Below, piece by piece: positions 26,150 to 34,692 of a stretch of DNA of 45,310 bases (position 1 is its first letter; every line of letters starts with the position of its first letter). Position numbers and translations under genes: made by a program. This DNA comes from a virus: positions 1 through 45,310 of IMG/VR virus record IMGVR_UViG_3300006789_000045; one strand, given 5' to 3'. Below the pieces are notes generated by a model. It searched no databases. It worked only from the letters and a program-made list of their open reading frames with translations, and was not told the DNA's origin.

Positions 26150-27989
26150 AATTTTATCAGATATTACCGTGCACATGAAGTACTCCAGATATATTCCGGG
26201 CCTAGAAAGGAGAGAAACATGGGATGAACTGGTAACAAGAAACAAAAATATGCATCTTAAGAAATATCCCAATTTAAGGGATGAAATAGAAGAGGCATAT
26301 AGTTACGTCTATGAAAAAAAAGTTTTACCATCCATGCGATCCATGCAATTCGGCGGCAAGCCGATTGAAGTGGCACCTAACCGGATATATAACTGTGCTT
26401 ATATGCCTGTCGATCATGTCGCTTCTTTTTCTGAGTGCATGTTTCTCCTTCTCGGCGGCACTGGCGTTGGATTTTCTGTCCAAAGGCATCATGTTGATAA
26501 GCTCCCCGAAATTCAGAAGCCGAATTCAAAGAGAACTCGTAGATTTCTTGTTGGGGATTCGATCGAAGGGTGGTCCGACGCAGTAAAAGTACTGATTCAA
26601 TCTTACTTCAAAGGTGGCTCAAAAATAAAATTTGACTTTTCTGATATCCGTCCGAAGGGCAGCAGACTAGTTACAAGCGGAGGCAAAGCTCCCGGCCCTC
26701 AGCCGTTGAAGGAATGTCTCCTTAAGATTCAGGGTATCCTTGGTGAAAAGGATAATGGAGACAAGCTTGAGCCTATCGAAGTACACGACATTATTTGTTA
26801 TATTGCTGATGCTGTTCTTGCCGGGGGGATTCGCAGGGCTGCTCTTATTTCGCTTTTTTCCGCAGAAGATGAAGAGATGCTTGCCGCAAAGACAGGAAAC
26901 TGGTGGGAAACAAATCCACAGCGAGGAAGAGCCAATAATTCAGTTGTCCTCATGCGACATCTCGTAACTCACGATTTCTTTATGAACATATGGGAGCGAG
27001 TCAAGGAATCTGGTTCTGGAGAGCCAGGGTTTTATTTATCTAACGATAAAGACTGGGGGACAAATCCGTGCTGCGAGATTGCTCTGCGTCCATACCAGTT
27101 TTGCAATTTAACTGAGATAAATACTTCAGATTTATATTCTCAGCAGGATTATGAAGATCGTGCAAGAGTTGCGGCATTTATTGGTACGCTCCAAGCCGGG
27201 TATACCGATTTTCATTATTTACGCGATGTCTGGCGCAGGACTACGGAAAAGGACGCTCTAGTGGGTGTCTCTATGACCGGTATTGCTTCTGGCAGGGTTT
27301 TGGAGCTGGATATGAAAGCTGCAGCGCTGATTGTTAAAAAAGAGAACCGCCGAGTTGCAAAAAAAATTGGTATCAAGCCGGCCGCTAGAACTACGTGTGT
27401 GAAGCCAGCTGGAACCACGTCACTGACCCTAGGAACATCAAGTGGTATACATGCGTGGCATAATAATTATTACATTCGTCGTATGAGAGTTGGTAAGAAC
27501 GAGGCTATCTACACACATCTAGCCATACACCACCCTGAATTGGTCGAAGACGAATATTTTAGACCACATGACACAGCTGTTATTGAGGTACCACAAAGAG
27601 CGCCAGAGTGTGCAATTACTAGAACTGAAAGCGCGCTGCAACTTTTGAAGAGAATCAAAGGTGTGACAGAGCGGTGGATCCGCCCGGGCCACACTCGCGG
27701 CCAGAATACTCATAACGTCTCTGCGACAATCTCTATAAAAGATGCTGAATGGATCGACGTGGGTGAGTGGATGTGGGAAAACCGCGACTACTACAACGGC
27801 CTTTCTGTCTTGCCATATAGCGAACATGCTTATAAGCAGCCTCCCTTTGAGGACTGCTCTCCGGAGAAGTTCCAAGTATTGTTGGAAGCATTGAAAGAAG
27901 TTGATTTAACTAAAGTAATCGAATTCGAAGACGATACCAACCTGAGTGGTGAATTAGCTTGTTCAGGTGGTGCATGTGAAATAATTTGA
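26133..27989 (+). CDS. nrdJ: Class II (B12-dependent) ribonucleotide reductase (618 aa)
   Basis: Monomeric adenosylcobalamin-dependent RNR of the RTPR type. Cys88 in YNCAYMP is the first redox cysteine. NPCCEIALRPYQFCNLTEIN at 311-330 gives the thiyl-radical site, Glu315 and Cys324 (compare NPC.EI.L.....CNL). The tail ELACSGGACEII provides the swinging CxxxxC pair (Cys610, Cys615). It works without a separate radical-generating subunit and needs no oxygen, but needs host B12. The start is GTG at 26133 with AGGAGG 8 nt upstream. The phage glutaredoxin at 42008 may reduce it. Confidence 0.93.
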   Translation: MELQNKILSDITVHMKYSRYIPGLERRETWDELVTRNKNMHLKKYPNLRDEIEEAYSYVYEKKVLPSMRSMQFGGKPIEVAPNRIYNCAYMPVDHVASFSECMFLLLGGTGVGFSVQRHHVDKLPEIQKPNSKRTRRFLVGDSIEGWSDAVKVLIQSYFKGGSKIKFDFSDIRPKGSRLVTSGGKAPGPQPLKECLLKIQGILGEKDNGDKLEPIEVHDIICYIADAVLAGGIRRAALISLFSAEDEEMLAAKTGNWWETNPQRGRANNSVVLMRHLVTHDFFMNIWERVKESGSGEPGFYLSNDKDWGTNPCCEIALRPYQFCNLTEINTSDLYSQQDYEDRARVAAFIGTLQAGYTDFHYLRDVWRRTTEKDALVGVSMTGIASGRVLELDMKAAALIVKKENRRVAKKIGIKPAARTTCVKPAGTTSLTLGTSSGIHAWHNNYYIRRMRVGKNEAIYTHLAIHHPELVEDEYFRPHDTAVIEVPQRAPECAITRTESALQLLKRIKGVTERWIRPGHTRGQNTHNVSATISIKDAEWIDVGEWMWENRDYYNGLSVLPYSEHAYKQPPFEDCSPEKFQVLLEALKEVDLTKVIEFEDDTNLSGELACSGGACEII

Positions 27990-28013
27990 CATCTTATAAA
28001 TTGTTATTATTTT
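27986..28013 (+). promoter_or_regulatory. Sigma70-like promoter (TTGACA-N16-TATTTT)
   Basis: -35 TTGACA (27986-27991) overlaps the RNR stop codon; -10-like TATTTT (28008-28013) follows a 16-nt spacer. It would start a transcript into the 82-aa gene, groES and the lysis-type gene. Confidence 0.5.
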
Positions 28014-28021
28014 ATAAGATG
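27990..28021 (+). repeat. Perfect 11-bp inverted repeat overlapping the promoter
   Basis: CATCTTATAAA (27990-28000) and TTTATAAGATG (28011-28021) with a 10-nt loop. It covers the promoter spacer and -10. It could be an operator for a dimeric repressor or a weak terminator/stabilising hairpin for RNR mRNA; no T tract follows, which argues against a normal terminator. Confidence 0.7.
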
Positions 28022-28054
28022 TAATATAGATCCGTCTAGAATAAGGAGTATAGA

Positions 28055-28303
28055 ATGAGCGATTTGACTACTGAAGAATATGTTGTTGAGTATATTAAGG
28101 CCCTCAAAGCCGTTGAAGATGAGATGGAGCCCTATAAGGAGCACAAAAGAGATCTTCGAAAAAATTATGCTCAAAATGGCTGGCTCTCAAAAGATGAAAT
28201 GAGACAAGCAGTCCGCGCTTACCGTATGCTAGCCAAGGGCGATGATATTAATCAATTTGCTGATTTTTATGATAAACTAAGCAAGAAGGTCTCAGGAGCG
28301 TAG
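28055..28303 (+). CDS. Small helical protein of unknown function (82 aa)
   Basis: No family recognised with confidence. Two helical stretches, YVVEYIKALKAVEDEMEPYK and SKDEMRQAVRAYRMLAKGDD, recall small coiled DNA-binding proteins such as GapR/DUF2312, but the similarity is only in layout. A good AAGGAG ribosome site is present. The stop is followed immediately by the GTG start of groES, whose ribosome site lies inside this gene. Confidence 0.6.
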   Translation: MSDLTTEEYVVEYIKALKAVEDEMEPYKEHKRDLRKNYAQNGWLSKDEMRQAVRAYRMLAKGDDINQFADFYDKLSKKVSGA

Positions 28304-28304
28304 T

Positions 28305-28577
28305 GTGTTATATCCCTTAAATAAATATTTGGTAGTGGAACCGATAGAAGAAACTAAAACTATTTCTGGGGTATTGGTTCCGGAGAGCGTTAATATCGAT
28401 ACCAGCGCTTTTAAACTGGTTAAAATTTTAGAGCCGCATACAGCTTCCCAGCTGACATCTGATATGAAAATTTTGGTACCGACTCACATGATCGAAGAAG
28501 CTACCTTTTCTGGTAAAACATACTATTTAGTAACAGAAAATAATGTAGTAGGATTCTACTCAGAGCAGGAACAATGA
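28305..28577 (+). CDS. groES: GroES-like co-chaperonin (90 aa)
   Basis: Caps a GroEL ring during folding. LYPLNKYLVVEPIEETKTIS followed by GVLVPES matches the start of GroES (PL.DRV.V.......T..GI.LP.S), including a mobile loop with the hydrophobic triplet VLV (compare IVL). Length fits GroES (97 aa) and T4 gp31 (111 aa). The start is GTG at 28305 with CAGGAG inside the previous gene; the end overlaps the next gene by ATGA. The window also encodes a GroEL at 39969, so the phage may form a complete chaperonin, perhaps for capsid folding as in T4. Confidence 0.82.
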   Translation: MLYPLNKYLVVEPIEETKTISGVLVPESVNIDTSAFKLVKILEPHTASQLTSDMKILVPTHMIEEATFSGKTYYLVTENNVVGFYSEQEQ

Positions 28578-29224
28578 AATATCTTTTAGGGCTATTGCTA
28601 GTTTTAAACTACGCACCAAGCGGCCAAGCAGACTCGAAGGGTTTTGTAAAGCCAATACAAAATAAAATTACTGCTGCTGTAACTTATGGTGAGTTGCATG
28701 ACCAGGCTTTGTTTAATTGCCCATGGGCCAAAATGACTGAAGAGAAAGAGAAAATCATCTCTCAACTAATCGAGGTTGAAAAGTCTTTTAATCCTCCCCC
28801 CGAGATGCGTGGGATGCTCCTAGCAGCTGCCTGCATGGAATCGGGCTATAATCCGCGCGCCAAGGGCGATCGAAAATTTAGTAAATCCAAGAAAAAGCCA
28901 ATGGCCATCGGCCTCCTACAACAATGGCCTTTTTACGAGCGAATCTATCCTGGTATTGACAGGACAAACCCGGTACAGGCGGCCACATCCTGGATGAAGC
29001 ATATAGTCAAAAAGATCCCCAAAGTCAAGAGGACTTGCAGGTACAAGACCGAAGCTAAAATTTGGTTGGCGGCATGGGTGACTGGCATCCGCGCTCCGAA
29101 AGCCGGCGGCCGATGTAAAGAAAGGCCACTACATTATCGCCTGTTGAAGAAGTGGCACAAGAACATTAGAAAAGATAGAAAAACAGCAGCAGACTGTGCA
29201 GGTCAAGATGGATGCGGCTGCTGA
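28574..29224 (+). CDS. Exported lytic transglycosylase-like muralytic enzyme (216 aa)
   Basis: An N-terminal signal-like segment (MKYLLGLLLVLNYAPSGQA) is followed by an SLT/lysozyme-type core: LAAACMESGYNPRAKGD with catalytic Glu89 (compare ESGWNP.A.G), then PMAIGLLQQWPFY and later QAATSWMKHIVKKI and WLAAWVTG. The C-terminus is basic and Cys-containing. It cleaves peptidoglycan glycan strands and is the best endolysin candidate in the window; a signal peptide would allow export without a classical holin. It overlaps groES by ATGA and the next frame by about 17-29 nt. Confidence 0.75.
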   Translation: MKYLLGLLLVLNYAPSGQADSKGFVKPIQNKITAAVTYGELHDQALFNCPWAKMTEEKEKIISQLIEVEKSFNPPPEMRGMLLAAACMESGYNPRAKGDRKFSKSKKKPMAIGLLQQWPFYERIYPGIDRTNPVQAATSWMKHIVKKIPKVKRTCRYKTEAKIWLAAWVTGIRAPKAGGRCKERPLHYRLLKKWHKNIRKDRKTAADCAGQDGCGC

Positions 29225-29849
29225 TTATGAGTGGGGAGCTGTTGTTATCGGTGCTGATCTGGATGCTGTTAGATTCGCTCGCGACAACAAGTACTTTCTA
29301 ATTAAGAATCGGCCACCTCATCATCACTCATACGAGGATGCCGAGCAAGAATGGGCTGAAAAGATTTATCAGCTCTATGAGATGGCTCTTGTGCCATTTA
29401 CAGATAAGTCGAACAATATAAGAATATTCCCAGAAGAAAAAATTCTTAAGGTTTTCACGGATCGTAACATATACACAGTAAGATACGATAAATTACATCT
29501 ATATGACGATGAAAACGTTGAAGGTCTTTCGCTAGATCGAGAGTTAATTTATTATCGCGTTGTCGACTGGTTCGACTGCCAAGGCCTTTATGACTTGGAC
29601 TTCGACGAGATAACCACAGATGACAACTTTGTTAATATTATTAAGCTTTTTAAGACCCGGCGTATCGATGGTAACCAGAGGTACCTTGACCTGTTATGCG
29701 AGTCATTTTTAACCGATAATCAGTTAAAAAACCTTGACTATAGCGATACAATGGCTAGGTTTAAGATTGTAGATTTGCTTAAGAAGTATGGGATTAAGAA
29801 GGCTAAAATGTCCCTGTGGAAAAGAGATATATATCCGGTGTATAAATGA
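29208..29849 (+). CDS. Unknown protein paired with nucleotidyltransferase-like gene (213 aa)
   Basis: No family assigned. The N-terminus (WGAVVIGADLDAVRFARDNK) looks like a beta-alpha nucleotide-binding start, followed by a His cluster (PPHHHSYEDAEQEW) and an acidic, aromatic-rich body. ATG 29208 is chosen; an in-frame GTG at 29196 is possible. The gene overlaps the lytic enzyme at its start and the nucleotidyltransferase-like gene by ATGA, so it is tightly co-expressed with the latter and the two may act in one pathway. Confidence 0.6.
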   Translation: MDAAADYEWGAVVIGADLDAVRFARDNKYFLIKNRPPHHHSYEDAEQEWAEKIYQLYEMALVPFTDKSNNIRIFPEEKILKVFTDRNIYTVRYDKLHLYDDENVEGLSLDRELIYYRVVDWFDCQGLYDLDFDEITTDDNFVNIIKLFKTRRIDGNQRYLDLLCESFLTDNQLKNLDYSDTMARFKIVDLLKKYGIKKAKMSLWKRDIYPVYK

Positions 29850-30700
29850 AAAAGCACCTCGCAGGAATCATCCCCGTATCGGGCATTAAGTCTGATTTTA
29901 ATATGCCATGGCATGCAAGTCTTATGCCAATTGGGCCAAACTATCTTGCAGTTGAACGTTCAGTGCTTGAGTGCGCATATGCTGGTTGCAATACAATATG
30001 GATCGTATGTAACGATGATGTTACGCCGTTGATCAGATATCAAGTTGGTGAGATGATTCAAGACCCTGTATATAACTACAGGCACTTTGAACACAACAAG
30101 AAAGAATTCAAGCGACCAATAAGAATATACTACGTGCCAATCAAGGTAAGAGATATAAACAAAAGAGATAATTTGGCATGGTCTGCGATACATGGCGCAA
30201 AAACCGCCAATAAAATTTTACGAAAAATAAGTCTTCACTTAGCGCCAGACAAGTTTTGGATATCTTGGCCATATGGGTATGTAGATCCACGCACCATACG
30301 AGAATCTAGGAAAGAACTAACCAATGGGCATGTTATGTTTGCCTATGAGGGCAAGACAGTTAAAGACAACTTGTATTTGGGATTGACGCTTGACATACAG
30401 CAGATAGAGCAACTGATAGTCGAATCTAAGACTAGATCAAATGGTATGTGGGTCGACCCAGCAACGAGAGAGGAAAGGCATTCACCTGAAAAGAGATTTT
30501 CGTATAGAAATTTTACTTTACAAGAAGTATTCGAAATGCTAGAATGTTCTAGTTACGGTAGAGTTAGTGTTGATGATTATCATAGTTTAGATAACTGGCT
30601 TGGATACTGTGACTTTATATCGCGCAATTCTTCCATTAAAAGACCAAAAATACTTAATGCCACAGAATGGAGTGGGATCGGTATAGACGAGGAGGCTTAA
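29846..30700 (+). CDS. Nucleotidyltransferase-like (GT-A fold) protein (284 aa)
   Basis: The N-terminus AGIIPVSGIKSDFNMPWHAS, then LMPIGPNYLAVERSVLECAY and AGCNTIWIVCND, follows the course of sugar-nucleotidyltransferases (AGI.PA.G...R......K.L.P........L......AG...I.IV). The nucleotide-loop GxGTR and the PK lysine are not recognisable, so it is either divergent or has a different donor. A later WISWPYGYVDPRTI segment may hold the acceptor-side Asp. It is coupled with the preceding unknown gene by ATGA. Roles in glycan, tRNA or DNA modification are all possible. Confidence 0.55.
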   Translation: MKKHLAGIIPVSGIKSDFNMPWHASLMPIGPNYLAVERSVLECAYAGCNTIWIVCNDDVTPLIRYQVGEMIQDPVYNYRHFEHNKKEFKRPIRIYYVPIKVRDINKRDNLAWSAIHGAKTANKILRKISLHLAPDKFWISWPYGYVDPRTIRESRKELTNGHVMFAYEGKTVKDNLYLGLTLDIQQIEQLIVESKTRSNGMWVDPATREERHSPEKRFSYRNFTLQEVFEMLECSSYGRVSVDDYHSLDNWLGYCDFISRNSSIKRPKILNATEWSGIGIDEEA

Positions 30701-30701
30701 G

Positions 30702-30902
30702 ATGTTTAAACACTTAAAAGAAAAAAAGACAACTTATTTGCAACATTTCATATTTGCGATGAGAGTAAGCTTAAGATTAACATTTGCATCGACAGCCTTT
30801 TTCATACACGCTTTCGTTCCTTTTATTAAAATACCATATAATATGAATTTAGAATCCATGGCGCTTTACCTGTTTGAGAGAAATAATGAACTTGAAGATT
30901 GA
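30702..30902 (+). CDS. Small membrane protein, DUF6356-like (66 aa)
   Basis: MFKHLKEKKTTYLQHFIFAM followed by the hydrophobic segment LTFASTAFFIHAFVPF resembles the short phage/bacterial DUF6356-type proteins (sY..H...A......L..A...L.IHA..P). There is one probable membrane segment at ~26-44. It has a strong GAGGAGG ribosome site. Function unknown. Confidence 0.6.
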   Translation: MFKHLKEKKTTYLQHFIFAMRVSLRLTFASTAFFIHAFVPFIKIPYNMNLESMALYLFERNNELED

Positions 30903-30948
30903 CTCTGACTGCAGCATGATTATATTGTTTCTGTAACGAGAGGTAAAA

Positions 30949-33900
30949 TTGGAAAGAATTGAATCTAAAATCCCATTTGTTGGGTTGCACGCTCACAGCG
31001 TCGCAGGATCCGTATTCGACGGATTCGGATATCCGCAAGATCATATGGATTTTGCTTACGAGAACGGCATGAACGCGCTAGCGCTTACCGACCATGGTAA
31101 TATGAACGGTATGTCACATCAAGTGCTCCACGCCGAGAAGATGAGGGCACAAGGCAAAAACTTTAAGCCCATCTTCGGCGTCGAAGCATATTTTATACCC
31201 TCTATTAAAGAATGGAAAGAGGAATATGAAAAGGTCAAGCTAGACAAGAAACAAGCTAGAAAAATTATTAATGATACGGATAAGGTTGAAATTGAAGATG
31301 AGGCCTCTTCGAAGAGCAAATCTAAAAGTAAGATTAATTCGTATGGGCACTTGGTATTGTTAGCTAAGAACCAGGTTGGTCTTAACAACATATTTAAGAT
31401 TGTATCCGACTCACATCAGGGTGACAACTTCTATCGGAAACCACGTCTGGATTATGACCTACTTAAAAAGTATGGAGAGGGGATTATTGCGTCTTCTGCT
31501 TGCATTGGCGGTGTATACGCTCAGAATTATTGGGATAATCGAGAAAGTGGCCCCGAAGCTATTTTAGGATCCATGCGCACAACAACACAACGCATGATCG
31601 ATTGTTTGGGGGACCGCTGGTATGGAGAGCTGCAGTGGAACAACATACCTGAGCAACATGAATTAAATAAGTATGTTATCCAAATGCACGAAGAATTTGG
31701 CATTGATCTCATATCAACAGCAGATAGTCATTATCCGAGCCCCGATGCTTGGAAGGATCGTGAGCTTTATAAAAGGCTTGGATGGCTAGGCGGCAAAAAC
31801 AAGCCGGGCTATATGAAAGAAGAGTTGCCAGCAAGTGTTGAAGAAATTGGGTACGAACTTTACCCCAAAAATGGCGATCAGATGTGGGAGTCATACAAGA
31901 AATACGCAGAAAAATGTGGTGTAGAATATGATGACGCTATAATTTTCGATAGTTTAACAGCAACACACTGGATTGCTCATGAGCTTATCGAAGATTTTAT
32001 GCCAGATGCCACTGTTCGTTTGCCGGGATTTCTGGTACCAGAAGGCGCCTGTGCTAAAGAAACCTTAGTTGGGGAGGCCGTCAACGGTCTTCGTAGGGTG
32101 TCCTTGCAAGATAACAAAGAATACGTTGACAGATTAAAGCACGAATTGACTGTTATTAATGAAAGGGGGTTTAGCAAATACTTTCTTACCATGAAGGCAA
32201 TTGCCGATACCGCTAATAAACATATGCTCTCCGGCCCCGGACGCGGGTCTGCTGCCGGCTCGCTTGTAGCGTATGTACTTGGTATTACCCAGGTTGATCC
32301 AATCAAGTATGGATTGCTTTTTAGTAGGTTTTTGAGATCAGACACAGCTGATTATCCGGATATTGATTATGACGTCAGCGATGCTTTTGGATTAAAAGAA
32401 ATATTAGCTGCAGAGTGGGGAGAAACCACAGTTGTACCAATTTCAAACTTTAATACGCTGCAGCTTCGTTCGCTCATTAAGGACATCGGCAAATTCTATG
32501 ATGTGCCATGGCTAGAAGTTAACACAGTGACAAGTAAAATGGTTAGAGAAGCAATGCCAAAAGCCAAACAAGACCATGATATTAAATCAGGTGTTTACGT
32601 ACCAACTTTTGAAGAAGTTATGAAGTACTCTGAGTCATTGATCAGCTTTTTGCAAAAATATCCGCACATTAAGACCCACGTGGAGGCACTGGTGGGGCAG
32701 ATCCGTTCGACTAGTCGCCATGCTGGTGGTGTTGTAATTGGGGAAGACTTAGATAGACATATGCCACTGATTTGTTCTAAGGGCGTAATACAAACACCAT
32801 GGTCTGAAGGACAAAACGTACGCCACTTAGAACCGCTTGGATATATTAAGTTTGATTTGTTGGGTCTTTCAACTCTTGAAATGATCCAAAGTGCTGTCGG
32901 CCATGTGCTCAAAAGACACCACGGAATTGATAATCCGACTTTTGCTAATATTAAGGACTATTACGACAGTACGCTGCATCCGGATGTACTGGATTTAAAT
33001 GATAAAAAGGTATATAGAAATATCTTTCAGAAAGGCAAGTTCGCTGGCATTTTTCAGTTCACTAATTCCGGCGCCCAACGTTTGAGTATAAATTCCAAAC
33101 CTAATGATATTATTGATATTTCTGCTATCACCTCAATTTATCGGCCCGGGCCACTTGGAGCCGGCGTCGATAAAGCATATATCAAGGCTAAGAAGAACAA
33201 GAGCGCCAATTATCTTATTGATGCTGTTGAAGAAGTAACCAAGGAAACATATGGTTTTCTTATTTTCCAGGAGCAAATTGCTTTGTTGGCCCACAAACTA
33301 GGAGAAAATATCTCTCTGGAGGAAGGCAACAAATTACGCAAGCTTCTAACCAAAAAGGGCACAGGTAAGGGTTTAGAAGAGAAAGAAGTAATTAAAGAAA
33401 AATTTGTTAGAGGGTGCCTCAATAAATCGATACCAGCTGATACAGCCAAAAGCCTTTGGCAAAATTTTGAATATTTCTCAGGCTATGGTTTTAATAAATC
33501 GCATGCAGTATCTTATTCTATTTTATCTTACCAGTGCGCTTGGCTATTCAATTATTACCCTGAGTGCTGGATGGCTGCTTTCTTAGACAAGGAGCCTGAA
33601 TCACGTAAAGAGGCTGCTATTAGCTTGGCTCAGAAATTTGGCTTTGAGATTGAAAACATCAATATTAATACTTCGACCAGACAATGGGAGATCAGTGATG
33701 ATGGTAGGACCCTTATTCAACCTTTTAGCTCAATTAAGGGCTTGGGTGACAAAGCAGTCGACCAAATTATGCAAAACAGGCCATTTGAAAAGATCGAAGA
33801 TATCCTCTTTAACGAGGAAATTATCCATGCCAAGTTGAACAAGAAAGCCCTGGATGTGTTGTGCCGCTCCGGCGCGCTAGACTGCATCGTTGATGATCGA

Positions 33901-34377
33901 TTTAATGGGTGCAAACATTTTTGGATGGCGTGTATACAAGACAAGCCAAAAAACCAAAAGAAGCTAGATGAGAATATTGAAATTTATTCGCCGGAAGAAG
34001 ACTTCACCCCCGAGGAAAAGATTGAGTATATTTCTGATTTAACTGGTATGTTTCCTTTCGATCTGGTCTTGACACAAGAAATTAGAGATTCTATTGGAAG
34101 AAATTGTGTTCCAGCTCTAGGCAACTGGGATAAGGATCTGGGTGTTGCTTGGTTTATACCAAGAGAAGTCATCCCCAAGAAAACCAAAAATGATAAACCA
34201 TACTGGATTCTTAAGGTGATAGATAGCACCTCAACGATGACCACAATTAGGTGCTGGGGGATTAAAGAATACGACCAAATTCATTTGAACCGACCTTATG
34301 CAGCCAAGCTGGACCACAACAAAGACTGGGGCTTTAGTACTCGCTCAGTTAGGCACACATTTAAATTACTAGGATAA
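30949..34377 (+). CDS. dnaE: DNA polymerase III alpha subunit, DnaE (family C, 1142 aa)
   Basis: Full-length bacterial-type replicative polymerase. The PHP domain begins at once (FVGLHAHSVAGSVFDG with His14/His16, then LALTDHGNMNG). The palm has GPGRGSAAGSLVAYVLGI (429-446), YPDIDYD with catalytic Asp471 and Asp473, and GYIKFDLLGLSTL with the third Asp at 636 (compare E. coli 401, 403, 555). Further on are SIYRPGPLGAG, YGFLIFQEQI and GYGFNKSHAVSYSILSYQCA. An OB-like C-terminus follows. E. coli DnaE is 1160 aa. The start is TTG at 30949 with GAGAGG 5 nt upstream; any later ATG would remove the PHP histidines. No clamp or clamp loader is in the window. Confidence 0.95.
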   Translation: MERIESKIPFVGLHAHSVAGSVFDGFGYPQDHMDFAYENGMNALALTDHGNMNGMSHQVLHAEKMRAQGKNFKPIFGVEAYFIPSIKEWKEEYEKVKLDKKQARKIINDTDKVEIEDEASSKSKSKSKINSYGHLVLLAKNQVGLNNIFKIVSDSHQGDNFYRKPRLDYDLLKKYGEGIIASSACIGGVYAQNYWDNRESGPEAILGSMRTTTQRMIDCLGDRWYGELQWNNIPEQHELNKYVIQMHEEFGIDLISTADSHYPSPDAWKDRELYKRLGWLGGKNKPGYMKEELPASVEEIGYELYPKNGDQMWESYKKYAEKCGVEYDDAIIFDSLTATHWIAHELIEDFMPDATVRLPGFLVPEGACAKETLVGEAVNGLRRVSLQDNKEYVDRLKHELTVINERGFSKYFLTMKAIADTANKHMLSGPGRGSAAGSLVAYVLGITQVDPIKYGLLFSRFLRSDTADYPDIDYDVSDAFGLKEILAAEWGETTVVPISNFNTLQLRSLIKDIGKFYDVPWLEVNTVTSKMVREAMPKAKQDHDIKSGVYVPTFEEVMKYSESLISFLQKYPHIKTHVEALVGQIRSTSRHAGGVVIGEDLDRHMPLICSKGVIQTPWSEGQNVRHLEPLGYIKFDLLGLSTLEMIQSAVGHVLKRHHGIDNPTFANIKDYYDSTLHPDVLDLNDKKVYRNIFQKGKFAGIFQFTNSGAQRLSINSKPNDIIDISAITSIYRPGPLGAGVDKAYIKAKKNKSANYLIDAVEEVTKETYGFLIFQEQIALLAHKLGENISLEEGNKLRKLLTKKGTGKGLEEKEVIKEKFVRGCLNKSIPADTAKSLWQNFEYFSGYGFNKSHAVSYSILSYQCAWLFNYYPECWMAAFLDKEPESRKEAAISLAQKFGFEIENININTSTRQWEISDDGRTLIQPFSSIKGLGDKAVDQIMQNRPFEKIEDILFNEEIIHAKLNKKALDVLCRSGALDCIVDDRFNGCKHFWMACIQDKPKNQKKLDENIEIYSPEEDFTPEEKIEYISDLTGMFPFDLVLTQEIRDSIGRNCVPALGNWDKDLGVAWFIPREVIPKKTKNDKPYWILKVIDSTSTMTTIRCWGIKEYDQIHLNRPYAAKLDHNKDWGFSTRSVRHTFKLLG

Positions 34378-34380
34378 AGC

Positions 34381-34692
34381 ATGGGAAGTTTAAAAAGAAA
34401 GATGCTTCGCAACAAAACGAAGCGTATTAAAAAGGATATTGAAAAACAAATGAAGCGCCAGCTTATGATGTTTGATAAGTTAGAGGACGAGTGCGCTGCA
34501 TGTGAGAAACCATATGACAAGAACTCCAAAGAACACGTAACAACTTGGAACGTTGTTGTGAGAGAGAAAGAAGAAGTTGTAAGATTATATTGCCCAGAGT
34601 GTTGGGACAAAGCTAATAAATTAATTAAGGAGATACAAGATGATCTTAGAGTACGAGATAAGACCGGGAACGACCTCCCCGTCGAGGGCTAA
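34381..34692 (+). CDS. Small zinc-ribbon-like protein (103 aa)
   Basis: A strongly basic N-terminal helix (KRKMLRNKTKRIKKDIEKQM) precedes two cysteine pairs, CAAC (~38-41) and CPEC (~71-74), separated by ~30 residues; this fits a zinc ribbon. A nucleic-acid or protein-contact role is likely by fold type only. It starts 4 nt after dnaE and its 3' end overlaps the dUTPase gene by 53 nt, whose ribosome site lies inside it. Confidence 0.65.
   Translation: MGSLKRKMLRNKTKRIKKDIEKQMKRQLMMFDKLEDECAACEKPYDKNSKEHVTTWNVVVREKEEVVRLYCPECWDKANKLIKEIQDDLRVRDKTGNDLPVEG

Noticed and set aside
26311-26967. Overlapping + strand frames of 91 and 75 aa inside the RNR gene
   Set aside because: They lie wholly within the well-supported RNR frame and have no ribosome sites or recognisable domains.
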